From Leucobacter sp. 7(1) (GTDB taxonomy: Bacteria > Actinomycetota > Actinomycetes > Actinomycetales > Microbacteriaceae): DNA of 64,000 nucleotides. This document shows positions 1 to 8,748 of the stretch, piece after piece. The stretch spans positions 1 through 64,000 of the forward strand of contig NZ_FUID01000033.1 in NCBI RefSeq assembly GCF_900163635.1, in the 5' to 3' direction. The position numbers and the translations under genes are program-made. Below the pieces are notes generated by a model. It was not told the origin of the DNA. It ran no database searches and saw only the letters and a program-made list of their open reading frames with translations. How positions within the stretch are numbered: the stretch's first letter is position 1; every line of letters begins with the position of its first letter.

Positions 1-2070
1 AACCCCCGCCTCAACACTGAAGTCGTCAGCGACGCGTTGCTCGGCAAATGGAAGCGCGAGCGCCTGGAATCGCGCGCCCTGGTCGCGGACCCGCGTCTGC
101 AAACGATCAACGGCCAGTCCATGGACGATCACCGGGAACGGGTACTCGGTCAGCTCGGCATCCTTGTTGAGCACGGCGCGATCCAGCGTGCATTCCCGTC
201 TGACCTTGGCGGGAGCGACAACCACGGCGGAAACATCGCTGCATTCCAGGAGCTTGTGCTCGCGGATCCCTCAATGCAGATCAAGAGCGGCGTACAGTGG
301 GGCCTGTTCGGTGCCGCGATCCTGCACCTGGGTACGCGACCGCACCACGAGGCATGGCTACCGGATGTCATGAGCCTGAAGCTTCCCGGTGCCTTCGCGA
401 TGACCGAGATCGGCCACGGTTCGGACGTTGCCTCGGTGGGCACCATCGCGACCTACGACCCTGAGACCGAAGAGTTTGAGATCCATACGCCCTTTACCGG
501 TGCATGGAAGGAGTTCCTCGGCAACGCCGCCCTGCACGGTCAGGCTGCGGTCGTGTTCGCGCAACTGATCACGCAGGATGTGAACCACGGCGTGCACGCA
601 TTCTTCGTGCCGATTCGCACCCCGGATGGAAAGCTCCTCCCCGGTGTGGGATCCGAAGATGATGGCGTCAAGGGAGGCCTGAACGGTATCGACAACGGTC
701 GTCTGCATTTCACGCACGTCCGAATCCCGCGCACCAACCTCTTGAACCGCTACGGCGATGTCGCGCCGGACGGCAGCTACTCTTCGCCGATCGAGAGCCC
801 AGGTCGCCGCTTCTTCACGATGATCGGCACGCTCGTCCAGGGACGCGTGTCCCTCGACGGCTCCGCGGTGAAGGCGATGATGGCGGCGCTGACGATTGCG
901 ATCCGCTACGGCAGTGAGCGGCGTCAGTTCCCCGGCGCCTCCGGCCGTGAGACCGTGCTCATGGATTACGGGCTGCACCAGCGCCGCCTGATCCCGCGCC
1001 TGGCACAGACCTATGCGATGGCGTTTGCGAGTGAGCGACTGCTGACGGTGTTCGACGAGGTGTTCTCCGGCGCGAAGGACACCGATGAGAACCGTGAAGA
1101 CCTCGAAACGCTCGCCGCAGCATTCAAGCCGCTGTCGACCTGGGCTGCGCTCGATACGCTGCAGGAAGCGCGTGAGGCCACGGGCGGCGCCGGTTTCATC
1201 GCGAAGAACCGCCTGGTCGGGCTGCGTGCAGACCTCGACATCTATGTCACCTTCGAGGGCGACAACAACGTGCTGCTCCAGCTCGTGGGCAAGCGTCTCC
1301 TCACGGACTACGCGAAGCAGTTCGCCGGCGGGGACAAGGCAGCGCTCGCAAAGGCCGCGGCGAGCCAACTGGGGGACCGAGTAAGCCGGTTCGGGCTCCG
1401 TCAAATGGGCCAGAGCATCGCGGATCTGGGCCAGATGGCGCGCTCCGTCGAGAGCCTGCGCTCACCAGAGGCGCAGCGTGCGCTGCTCGCCGACCGCGTC
1501 GAGACGATGGTCTCCGAGATCGCTCAGGCGCTCCGCGAGGGCACCAAAAACGTCTCGAAGCGAGACACACAGAAGTACGCCCAGGCGAGCGAGGACGCGT
1601 TCAACGCGCAGCAGCACAAGCTCATTGAGGCAGCTCGTGCACACGCAGAGCTGCTGCAGTGGGAGGCATTCACCGACGGGATCGAGCAGATCACCGACCC
1701 CGGTTCGCGCCAGGTGATGACCTGGCTGCGGGATCTGTTCGGCTTCGAACTGATCGAGCGTCATGCGGCTTGGTACCTGGTGCAGGGAAGGATCTCTGGC
1801 CAGCGCGCTACCGCGGTCACCGCCTACATTGACCGCCTGATCGGGCGGTTGGGCGACCACGCGCTTGATCTCGTTGACGCGTTCGGGCTGAGCCCCGAGA
1901 TGCTCCGTGCAGAGATCGCGACAGGTATCGAAGCAGAGCGTCAGGATGAGGCGCACGCCTATGTCGAGGCGGAAAAGGCGGCCGGGACCTGGCCAGTACA
2001 CGAGAAGGAACTCCGCAAGCGTGCGCAGGAGGCGAAACGTCGGGAAGCCGCGGCGCAGCGCGCCTCGTAG
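1..2070 (+). CDS. Acyl-CoA oxidase/dehydrogenase family protein, 5' end cut off by the window
   Basis: The frame is open from base 1, so the true start lies upstream and the TTG at 37 is only the first start-like codon. About 690 residues are visible. The motif MTEIGHGSDV and the following beta-barrel region fit the flavin-binding middle domain of acyl-CoA dehydrogenases. The segment FEGDNNVLLQ near residue 420 matches the place of the catalytic glutamate in acyl-CoA oxidases, and the long alpha-helical C-terminal extension also favours the oxidase type (ACOX) over the usual 380-residue dehydrogenase. The expected role is FAD-dependent alpha,beta-desaturation of fatty acyl-CoA in beta-oxidation. 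A strong hairpin follows the stop. Whether oxygen or ETF is the electron acceptor cannot be read from the sequence. Confidence 0.85.
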   Translation, partial: NPRLNTEVVSDALLGKWKRERLESRALVADPRLQTINGQSMDDHRERVLGQLGILVEHGAIQRAFPSDLGGSDNHGGNIAAFQELVLADPSMQIKSGVQWGLFGAAILHLGTRPHHEAWLPDVMSLKLPGAFAMTEIGHGSDVASVGTIATYDPETEEFEIHTPFTGAWKEFLGNAALHGQAAVVFAQLITQDVNHGVHAFFVPIRTPDGKLLPGVGSEDDGVKGGLNGIDNGRLHFTHVRIPRTNLLNRYGDVAPDGSYSSPIESPGRRFFTMIGTLVQGRVSLDGSAVKAMMAALTIAIRYGSERRQFPGASGRETVLMDYGLHQRRLIPRLAQTYAMAFASERLLTVFDEVFSGAKDTDENREDLETLAAAFKPLSTWAALDTLQEAREATGGAGFIAKNRLVGLRADLDIYVTFEGDNNVLLQLVGKRLLTDYAKQFAGGDKAALAKAAASQLGDRVSRFGLRQMGQSIADLGQMARSVESLRSPEAQRALLADRVETMVSEIAQALREGTKNVSKRDTQKYAQASEDAFNAQQHKLIEAARAHAELLQWEAFTDGIEQITDPGSRQVMTWLRDLFGFELIERHAAWYLVQGRISGQRATAVTAYIDRLIGRLGDHALDLVDAFGLSPEMLRAEIATGIEAERQDEAHAYVEAEKAAGTWPVHEKELRKRAQEAKRREAAAQRAS

Positions 2071-2089
2071 CCTGCGGCGTATCGGCGCA

Positions 2090-2145
2090 CATCACGGGGC
2101 CCGCCTGGGCTGCTCCACTGAGCAACCCAGGCGGGCCCCGTGATG
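2090..2145 (+). terminator. Strong inverted repeat after the acyl-CoA oxidase gene
   Basis: Two perfect 20-nt arms (2090-2109 and 2126-2145, beginning CATCACGGGGC) surround a 16-nt loop. It lies 20 bases after the stop codon and before the next gene. There is no long T tract, so it is either an I-shaped actinobacterial terminator or an mRNA-end stabilizer. Confidence 0.7.
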
Positions 2146-2240
2146 TTGGGTGGCAGTGCCCCTGAGCAACTAGAATCAGCACCAGTGGAACTGCCGAGGC
2201 GCCGCACGACGTCAGTGCGAATTGCCCCGGGCAGCGGGAG

Positions 2241-3155
2241 ATGGGAAACTCGGTGACCTTCAACGACAACGTGCGGATCGACACCAGCAAGGTGTCGAAG
2301 CGTGGCGGCGGTGCACGCCGCGGTGGCATGATCGCGGGCGGCGGGATCGGCGTCGCCCTCCTCCTCGCTCTGGGCTCGCAACTGTTCGGCGTGAACCTCA
2401 ATGTGTTCGCACCGGCGCTGAACCAGGCGCTGGGATCCGGCAGCGTTATTTCCGAACCGCAGCCCGGCACCGGATCTCTTGAGGGGTGTGCAGCGGGCGC
2501 GGACGCGAACCGTGACGTGGAGTGCCGCATGGCGGCGGCGAGTGATTCGCTCGACCGGTACTGGGCGACGCAGGTCGGAAACTACCGCGCCCCGGCGCCC
2601 GTGGTGCTATTCAGTGGGCAGACACAGTCGGCATGCGGTGCCGCCTCGTCGGCGACCGGCCCCTTCTACTGCCCGGGCGACGAGACAATCTACGTCGACG
2701 TCTCTTTCTTCGACACCCTCAGCCGTGACTATGGTGCCTCCGGTGGCTCCCTGTCGCAGATGTATGTCCTCGCGCACGAGTGGGGCCACCATATCTCGAA
2801 CCAGATCGGGACACTCCAGAGTGTGGGACGTGAATCGGGCCCCACCTCCGGCTCGGTGCGGCTCGAACTGCAGGCGGACTGCTTCGCGGGAGCGTGGGTG
2901 CAGAACGCGTCGACGGTCACCGACGACCAGGGTGTGCCGTTCCTGAAGCCCGTCACACAGCAGGAGATCGCGGATGCGATGAGTGCGGCAGCGGCGGTGG
3001 GTGACGACCGGATCATGGAATCTTCCGGCGTTCGAGTGAATCCTGAGCGCTTTACCCACGGCACATCGGAGCAGCGCCAGCGCTGGTTCCAGGTGGGCTA
3101 CCAGCAGGGTCCCACGGCCTGCGGCACCTTCGACGTCCCGGCTGCGCAGCTCTAG
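2241..3155 (+). CDS. Neutral zinc metallopeptidase, YpfJ type
   Basis: This is a 304-residue membrane-anchored protein. A glycine- and arginine-rich cytoplasmic start (residues 20-30) leads into one hydrophobic segment at about 30-50. The extracytoplasmic domain carries HEWGHH at 179-184, giving the HExxH zinc site, followed by the downstream LELQADCFAG segment typical of the neutral zinc metallopeptidase family (DUF2342/YpfJ), where the glutamate supplies a further zinc ligand. Paired cysteines suggest a secreted, disulfide-stabilised domain. Family members are of unknown substrate. It stands alone between a terminator hairpin and the convergent LysE gene. Confidence 0.85.
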   Translation: MGNSVTFNDNVRIDTSKVSKRGGGARRGGMIAGGGIGVALLLALGSQLFGVNLNVFAPALNQALGSGSVISEPQPGTGSLEGCAAGADANRDVECRMAAASDSLDRYWATQVGNYRAPAPVVLFSGQTQSACGAASSATGPFYCPGDETIYVDVSFFDTLSRDYGASGGSLSQMYVLAHEWGHHISNQIGTLQSVGRESGPTSGSVRLELQADCFAGAWVQNASTVTDDQGVPFLKPVTQQEIADAMSAAAAVGDDRIMESSGVRVNPERFTHGTSEQRQRWFQVGYQQGPTACGTFDVPAAQL

Positions 3156-3170
3156 CGGGCCGGCGCGGGC

Positions 3171-3812
3171 TCAGCTGCGATGCCCAGTGAGGGCGAGTCC
3201 GCCGCCCAGTCCCACCATGATCGCGCCGCCCGCGGCACGGGCCCTGATCATGCGGCGTGGGGAGCGCGCGAACCAGTGCTGCGCCGACCCGGCGAGTAGC
3301 GCCCAGGCCGCGTCGCATACGAGCCCGATTGTCACAAAGATCGTGCCGAGCAGCATGATCTGGGCGGGCACCGCGCCAGCACTCACCGTCACGAACTGGG
3401 GGAGTACGGCGACGAGAAACACGATCGCCTTGGGATTGGTGATGCCCACCACAACACCCTGCCGCAGCATCACGACGGGGGATATCTGGTGCGCGCCCAG
3501 GCTCGCAGCATCCTCGGTGCCCTCGGCTCGGTGTCGGATCGCCTGCACACCCAGGTAGACGAGATACCCGGCTCCGAGGAACTTGATAATCGTGAACAAT
3601 AGGATCGACTGTGCAACAATCGCGCCGATTCCGAGCGCGACGGCAGCCACGAGCGGCAGCACGCCGAGACTGTTCCCGAGCACACTCATGAGCCCTCCGC
3701 GGCGCCCGTAGCTCAGGGACCGGCCAATCACGAACAGCACGCTGGGACCAGGGACTACGATGAGTGCGACGGACGCGAGGATGAACGCGGTGAGCGTTTC
3801 CGGAGTGGGCAT
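3171..3812 (-). CDS. LysE/RhtB family amino-acid exporter
   Basis: The protein has 213 residues and about six hydrophobic segments. Its start (PETLTAFILASVALIVVPGPSVLFVIGRS) has the VPGP motif and glycine-rich loop characteristic of LysE-type translocators, and the length is normal for the family. The expected role is export of amino acids or related small metabolites through the inner membrane. It is convergent with the metallopeptidase, with only 15 bases between the two stops. The substrate cannot be predicted. Confidence 0.88.
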   Translation of the reverse strand: MPTPETLTAFILASVALIVVPGPSVLFVIGRSLSYGRRGGLMSVLGNSLGVLPLVAAVALGIGAIVAQSILLFTIIKFLGAGYLVYLGVQAIRHRAEGTEDAASLGAHQISPVVMLRQGVVVGITNPKAIVFLVAVLPQFVTVSAGAVPAQIMLLGTIFVTIGLVCDAAWALLAGSAQHWFARSPRRMIRARAAGGAIMVGLGGGLALTGHRS

Positions 3813-3845
3813 GGAGTCATCGTAACCCCGTGCGGTCCCCGTGAA

Positions 3846-4634
3846 CTAGCGCCGGCCGCGGTGCGGGGGTTTCTTACGGGTCGCCGCGAGCTGGGCACCA
3901 CGCGACCCCGGCTTAGGTCCGGACTTCGCACTCTTTGTCGGCTGCTTGGTGACACGCTTCGCTGGCTTCGGGGCGGCCTCGACATCCGTGTTCGCCCGCG
4001 AGCTGCGCGCTGTGCGGCCCCGCAGTACGCCCACGAGCTCCTGCACGTCTGCGGCGTCTCGGGCCACGTCCCAAGTAGCCCACACGGTCGTCGAGGGGAG
4101 GGCATCCGCGTCGGTGATCGTGAGGAGGGCGTGCTCGCGCTTATCGCTCAGGTGGCGCGCGAGCATCGTGGGAAGGATGATCCCGCCCGAACCGGTGGCA
4201 ACGAGCTGGAGCGCGGCGCGCAGCGTGGTCGGCATCCAACTCGGATCCGCCCACGGCTGGGGAGCGGGCCACTCCGCCGGGTGCAGGGGGTGATCCAGGA
4301 GCGCCACCGTCGCAAGATCGTCCAGGGACACAGCGTCCTGCTCGGCGAACTCGTGATCCCGCGCAACCACCAGGCTGAGTTTCTCGGTATAGAGCTGGAT
4401 TGCGTGCCGGGTGCGCCCGGGCTCGGCATTCCCCGCCGGCAGCTCACTCGGAAGTACACGCTCGAGCGTGACATCGGACTCGACCCTGTCGTTGCGACCG
4501 TACGCAATGTTGACGGGGACGAGTTCGAGAGGGACGCCCGAAACCTGAGCCCAGCGCTCCGCCCACCGGGAGGGGGCCATGCCGCGTGCAAATGCGAGGC
4601 GCAGCGGGGTGGGGGACGGGGGGACGTCGCTCAT
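3846..4634 (-). CDS. LysR-type substrate-binding domain protein without a DNA-binding domain
   Basis: I start at the ATG at 4634 (MSDVPPSPTPLRLAFARGM) because it overlaps the stop of the upstream alkyltransferase-like gene as ATGA; the longer frame upstream is a shadow. The 262 residues resemble the periplasmic-binding-protein-like effector domain of LysR regulators (LRLAFARGM..., then a GSGGIILPTMLA segment near residue 170), but no N-terminal winged helix is present. The last 45 residues are rich in Lys, Arg, Pro and Ser, an unusual basic tail that could contact nucleic acid. The function is unknown; it may be a diverged regulator. Confidence 0.7.
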   Translation of the reverse strand: MSDVPPSPTPLRLAFARGMAPSRWAERWAQVSGVPLELVPVNIAYGRNDRVESDVTLERVLPSELPAGNAEPGRTRHAIQLYTEKLSLVVARDHEFAEQDAVSLDDLATVALLDHPLHPAEWPAPQPWADPSWMPTTLRAALQLVATGSGGIILPTMLARHLSDKREHALLTITDADALPSTTVWATWDVARDAADVQELVGVLRGRTARSSRANTDVEAAPKPAKRVTKQPTKSAKSGPKPGSRGAQLAATRKKPPHRGRR

Positions 4635-4966
4635 AGCGCCACCTTCGCGTAGATTTCGTGCGTGTAGGGGAGACGGGCGGCTGACAGCGCGATCCGGTAA
4701 TCGGGCGAATCCGCGTGTCGGAGCGGGGTGCCCTCCTCCCGGTACCGGGGCAGGGCGAGTGTCGTGTGTCCCTGTGGCGGAAGACCGCTCGCGGGAACGA
4801 CCCGCCACCAGGGCACGGCGTGCCCAAAGAGGGCCATGACCTGCCCGACCGCGCGGGGCGCGTTCGAGCCGATTGCGAGCGCCACGTCACCGTACGTCAT
4901 GACTCGGCCCGCGGGGATCCGCGCAACGACGGCGAGCGTCGCGTCGACGAATTCGGGGCTGGGCAT
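4631..4966 (-). CDS. MGMT-fold alkyltransferase-like (ATL) protein
   Basis: The 111-residue protein has the wHTH fold of the O6-alkylguanine transferase C-terminal domain: RIPAGRVMTYGDVA, then the active-site region PWWRVV, where true alkyltransferases have PCHRV. The reactive cysteine is replaced by tryptophan, which defines the non-catalytic ATL family. These bind O6-alkylguanine, flip it out and flag the lesion for nucleotide excision repair. The stop overlaps the start of the LysR-like gene, so the two are translationally coupled. Confidence 0.85.
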   Translation of the reverse strand: MPSPEFVDATLAVVARIPAGRVMTYGDVALAIGSNAPRAVGQVMALFGHAVPWWRVVPASGLPPQGHTTLALPRYREEGTPLRHADSPDYRIALSAARLPYTHEIYAKVAL

Positions 4967-4992
4967 AGCACTAGCCTACGGTGTGTGCAGGG

Positions 4993-5715
4993 TTAGACGA
5001 CCCCGGAGACGCCGAGCAGCTTGCCAATCGTGAAGGTCGCTGCGACCGCAATCCCGCCGAACGTGAGCTGCCTGATCGCGCCAGCGATCCAGCTGCGGCG
5101 GGTGATTCGTGCGGCGAGTGCCCCGGCGAGCAGCAGGCCAAGCCCACCGAACGCCAGGCCCCAGCCGAGCGTGCCGAACCCGAAGAGGAACGGCAGGATC
5201 GGGATCAGGGCACCCACGCTGAACGACAGGAGCGACGACACCGCGGCGATCCAGGGCGACGGACGCTCATCCTCGCTCATGCCGAGTTCGTGAGAGAGGT
5301 GCACGCGCACGGCATGGTCCCCGCTCGTGTGCACCTCGCCCGCGGCGATCCGGGCCGTGTCTTCCTGCATGCCGAGCTTTTCGAACATGAGCGCCAGCTC
5401 AGCCTGTTCACCCTGCGGGTTGCGGCGGTGCGCGTCCTGCTCTGTGCGGACCTCCGCGTCGAGCTGCTCGTTGGCGGTGCGCACCGAGGTGAACTCGCCG
5501 AGCGCCATCGATACGGCACCCGCGATCAGCCCCGAGACGCCAGTGATGGCGACCATCCCGGGGGAGGCCCCCGCCGCCGCGATGCCGGCGATGAGCCCGA
5601 CGTTGGAGACAAGCCCATCCATCGCCCCGAACACCGTGGCGCGCAGCCAGCCCGACGAGATATCCGCGTGCCGGTGGTCGTATTCGTGTGGGTGTGCGAT
5701 ATTAATCTCGCTCAT
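4993..5715 (-). CDS. VIT1/CCC1 family iron/manganese transporter
   Basis: At 240 residues, the protein matches the VIT family: a first membrane segment with FGAMDGLVSNVGLIAGIAAAG, the hallmark of CCC1/VIT1 proteins, then a cytosolic helical region rich in Glu (LALMFEKLGMQ) that binds metal in plant VIT1, then three further membrane helices. The expected role is proton-coupled movement of Fe2+ or Mn2+ out of the cytoplasm. It starts at 5715 after a gene-free gap; no operon partner is evident. Confidence 0.9.
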   Translation of the reverse strand: MSEINIAHPHEYDHRHADISSGWLRATVFGAMDGLVSNVGLIAGIAAAGASPGMVAITGVSGLIAGAVSMALGEFTSVRTANEQLDAEVRTEQDAHRRNPQGEQAELALMFEKLGMQEDTARIAAGEVHTSGDHAVRVHLSHELGMSEDERPSPWIAAVSSLLSFSVGALIPILPFLFGFGTLGWGLAFGGLGLLLAGALAARITRRSWIAGAIRQLTFGGIAVAATFTIGKLLGVSGVV

Positions 5716-5920
5716 CAGTCAGCCCCCTCAACACCCGCGCAATTTCGCGCGTAAACCGCTACCGTAGCAAGCATTCGCGGGGAGGGAGAACCTCGCTCGC
5801 GGCTTCGAAATGGCGCGCTGCTGCGCTTCGTCTGGCCGGGTCTCCACGCTTCGCGCAGCCGTGTTCGGTGATTCGGAACGGGGGCATGTTGGGTTCGGTA
5901 TACCGAACTTCCGCGCCACC

Positions 5921-7795
5921 TCAGCCGTCTGATCTGGTGTCGGAGATCTCCCGCCGATGTGGCGGAACGATCGTCTGGATCTCACCCTGCCACCGGCGGC
6001 GTAGCCACCGGTCGTGTGTCGCGATGATCAGGGCCCCGGGGAACTGCGCAAGTGCCTGCTCCAACTCCTCGACGAGCGTGAGTGAGAGGTGGTTGCTGGG
6101 CTCATCGAGCAGCAGGATCTCTGGCGGATCAGCCACAAGTGTTGCGAGAGCCAGGCGTCGCCGCTGCCCCACACTCAGCACCCCGACCGGCCGATCGAGA
6201 TCGCGTGCAGCGATGAGGCCGCTCTCGACCAGGGGGTACTGTTCGGCTCGGGCCGAACCCAGGGTGTCCTCGTATGCCTGCGTTGCAGTGCGCTCAGGGC
6301 GCGGGAATACGACCTCCTGGGGGAGGTAGCCGAGCGTCGCGGTGCGGTTCGTGCTGCCGGTGTCGGGTTCAAGGACACCAGCGAGGACTGCGAGGAGCGT
6401 AGACTTCCCCGCGCCGTTTGGTCCGGCGAGGAGGATGCGACCGTTTTCGGGGAGGGCCAGAGACACCGGGGCCAGCCGATTCGCCACGGCGACGCCTGTT
6501 GCCTCGATAACCGGCGCATGCCGAACGGGACGCGCCGAGTGTTCCGAATCCCCAAGCGCGGGTGCACCGCTGCCCGAGAACCCGGCGAAGTTGAGCGGCG
6601 CGGGAGGTCTGCGCACGCGCCGCCGCTCGAGCGTCTCGAGCCGCACGCGCGCATTCCGTGCACGCCGGGATGTCACCCGAGCATCCTTGTCGGCGTAGAA
6701 CTTCTTGGTGATCCGGCTTTCCGACTTCGATTCGTGTTTCCGATTCACCTCGCGGGATCCAACCGCAATCTCGTGTCGCAGTGCCTCAAGCTCGGCGCTC
6801 TCCGCCGCGTACTGCGCCCGCCATCGGGCGAGTTCGGCCCGACGTTCGGCGCGCGCCGCCGAGTACCCCACGCCCCACATGCGCGCGCCGAAGCCCGCGC
6901 CGGGGTCGTCGGTTTCCGGTGCGTCCACAGCGGGGGCGTCAATCCCTGCCTGCGGGCGTGCCGGACTCGTGGTGGCGGCTGCGTCTGCGAGCTCGCTTGC
7001 CGGGAGCGGGAGGGGATCCAAGTCGAGGATCCGAGTCGTGATGGCGTCGAGGAGTGTGCGGTCGTGACTGGCTACGATCACGATCCCGGGCCACTGCCCA
7101 AGCACGCGCTCGAGGTAGTCGGCAGAGGCGTCGTCAAGGTGGTTTGATGGTTCGTCGAGGAGCAGGGTGTGCGGGGCCTCGAGTAGGAGCGCGGCGAGCG
7201 AGAGCCGGAGCCGTTGGCCCCCGGAGAGCTGCCCGATCGGGCGCTCTTCAGAGATTCCGCCAAGGCCGAGTCCTGCCAGAATGTCACCGCGGTGGGCTTC
7301 TGCGGTCCAGGCTCCCGTTCGTTCGGCCTCGTCGAGCGCCTCCGCGTAGGCGTCCGCCACTGCAGGGTCCGCCGGAGCGTGTGCGAGCGCTGCGCCGAGG
7401 CGATCCAGTTCCGCGAGTGCGCTGCGGGCACTGGCTTGGGCGTCGTCGAGCACGCGCGAGAGCGTGACCTCATCTGCGTAGGGGAGTTCCTGTGCGAGGA
7501 GCCCGACAGATCCGGGCAGCTGCACCGTGCCGAGACTCGGCGTGAGTTGCCCGGCGAGAATGCGAAGCAACGTGGACTTTCCGGTCCCGTTCTCTCCGAT
7601 GAGGCCGATGCGGTCCCCGGGGCGGGCGGTGAATGAGATGTCGCTGAGGACTCGGCGGTCCGGGTACGAATGGGATACCCCGTCGACGAAGAGATGCGCC
7701 GCAGCAGGGCGGTCAGTTCCGGGGGACGTTGCGTGGGCCGCGGCGCGCGTGGCACCGCTCAAGCTGGGAGTGGAGAAATTGGGTGATGCGGGCAT
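5921..7795 (-). CDS. ABC-F family ATP-binding protein
   Basis: I start at 7795 (MPASPNFSTP), since the residues further upstream look non-coding. The 624-residue protein carries two ABC domains and no membrane segments. The first Walker A is GENGTGKST at about 67-75 and the second is GPNGAGKST; each is paired with an LSGGQ/LSVGQ-type signature and a Walker B ending LLLDEPSNHL. The linker between them is long and charged (KSESRITKKFYADKDARV), as in the P-site tip of ABC-F proteins. These act on the ribosome, either in translation control or antibiotic resistance. About 240 bases of leader before the divergent SRPBCC gene could host attenuation, but no clear leader peptide was seen. Confidence 0.88.
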   Translation of the reverse strand: MPASPNFSTPSLSGATRAAAHATSPGTDRPAAAHLFVDGVSHSYPDRRVLSDISFTARPGDRIGLIGENGTGKSTLLRILAGQLTPSLGTVQLPGSVGLLAQELPYADEVTLSRVLDDAQASARSALAELDRLGAALAHAPADPAVADAYAEALDEAERTGAWTAEAHRGDILAGLGLGGISEERPIGQLSGGQRLRLSLAALLLEAPHTLLLDEPSNHLDDASADYLERVLGQWPGIVIVASHDRTLLDAITTRILDLDPLPLPASELADAAATTSPARPQAGIDAPAVDAPETDDPGAGFGARMWGVGYSAARAERRAELARWRAQYAAESAELEALRHEIAVGSREVNRKHESKSESRITKKFYADKDARVTSRRARNARVRLETLERRRVRRPPAPLNFAGFSGSGAPALGDSEHSARPVRHAPVIEATGVAVANRLAPVSLALPENGRILLAGPNGAGKSTLLAVLAGVLEPDTGSTNRTATLGYLPQEVVFPRPERTATQAYEDTLGSARAEQYPLVESGLIAARDLDRPVGVLSVGQRRRLALATLVADPPEILLLDEPSNHLSLTLVEELEQALAQFPGALIIATHDRWLRRRWQGEIQTIVPPHRREISDTRSDG

Positions 7796-8037
7796 CGGGG
7801 CCGCCTTTCGAACCGAACGGAGATTCCGCGGGGCGTTGCCAGAACGAAAAGCCTGCGACCGGCGGCACCGCAGGGTAGCCTGATCCGGGAGAGCGACGTT
7901 CGGGCACCTCATGCGCGAAACGGGAGCCGTGTTAGTTCTTCACAGGTTCGAGTGTACGGGGTGAGCCCCGGGACCGCGCAACCCCATCCATTCAATTCAC
8001 ACCGCACGAGTTTTACGCTGCACGAGGGGACACCATC

Positions 8038-8541
8038 ATGATGACGGACATAAGCGGACGGCTCGTGAACTCGCGGCAGGGCCTGGACCTGGTGCTGGTT
8101 CGCTCGCTCGCACTCCCAATTTCTGAGGCGTGGGCGTATCTGACCGACCCCGCCCTGACTGAACAGTGGTTCGGCCCCTGGGAGGGTGACGGCCGCCGCG
8201 GTGGCAGCGTACGAATTCGTATGCGCTTTGAAGAGAACGGCCCGGCCGTTCGTGCGCAAATCGTGGCCTGTGAGGCCCCGCACCATTTGGCACTGAACAC
8301 TGTCGATGAGTACGGCAGCTGGAAGTTGGAGCTTCACCTCGAAGAGGACGGCGAGGATGACACGCTGCTGCGCTTCGTGCACCACCTCGATGGGGATTCG
8401 GACGTCGGGGACATCGGCCCCGGCTGGGAGTATTACTTGGATCTTCTGGTTGCCGCGACCGAAGGTACCGAGAGCGCCGAGTTTGACCAGTACTACCCCG
8501 CATTGCGCGAACAATATCTCGCGCTCCGCCCCGGCCAGTAG
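8038..8541 (+). CDS. SRPBCC (AHSA1-type START) domain protein
   Basis: This 167-residue protein opens with two consecutive ATG codons, so the start is 8038 or 8041. The pattern VRSLALPISEAWAYLTDPALTEQWFGPWEG and the C-terminal GWEYYLDLLVAA helix fit the Aha1/SRPBCC ligand-binding fold, in which a long C-terminal helix closes a hydrophobic pocket. Its ligand is unknown. It is divergent from the ABC-F gene. Confidence 0.82.
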   Translation: MMTDISGRLVNSRQGLDLVLVRSLALPISEAWAYLTDPALTEQWFGPWEGDGRRGGSVRIRMRFEENGPAVRAQIVACEAPHHLALNTVDEYGSWKLELHLEEDGEDDTLLRFVHHLDGDSDVGDIGPGWEYYLDLLVAATEGTESAEFDQYYPALREQYLALRPGQ

Positions 8542-8652
8542 TCGCGCGCGTGGGCGCCTCTGCCCCCAAAATCGGGGACTGCGTCTCAGTGTTCACGTAT
8601 ACCCCACCCACGTATTTTCCTGAACCCCCGCGTGTCGCTCACCCTCACGTTT

Positions 8653-8671
8653 TGAGGGGAGCCTTACCTCG
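8653..8671 (+). promoter_or_regulatory. Candidate DtxR/IdeR iron box upstream of the HtaA gene
   Basis: The 19-bp site TGAGGGGAGCCTTACCTCG agrees with most of the DtxR/IdeR consensus (AGG..AG.CT.ACCT core). It sits directly upstream of a -10-like TATGAT at 8673-8678, so a bound repressor would occlude the promoter. This is the expected control for a heme-binding surface protein under iron sufficiency. Confidence 0.6.
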
Positions 8672-8748
8672 GTATGATGATGCCCGGATGCGGCGCAAGA
8701 TCGCCCGCGTACCGAGCCGACGCTGACGCGTCGGGAAAGCAAGGGGAC

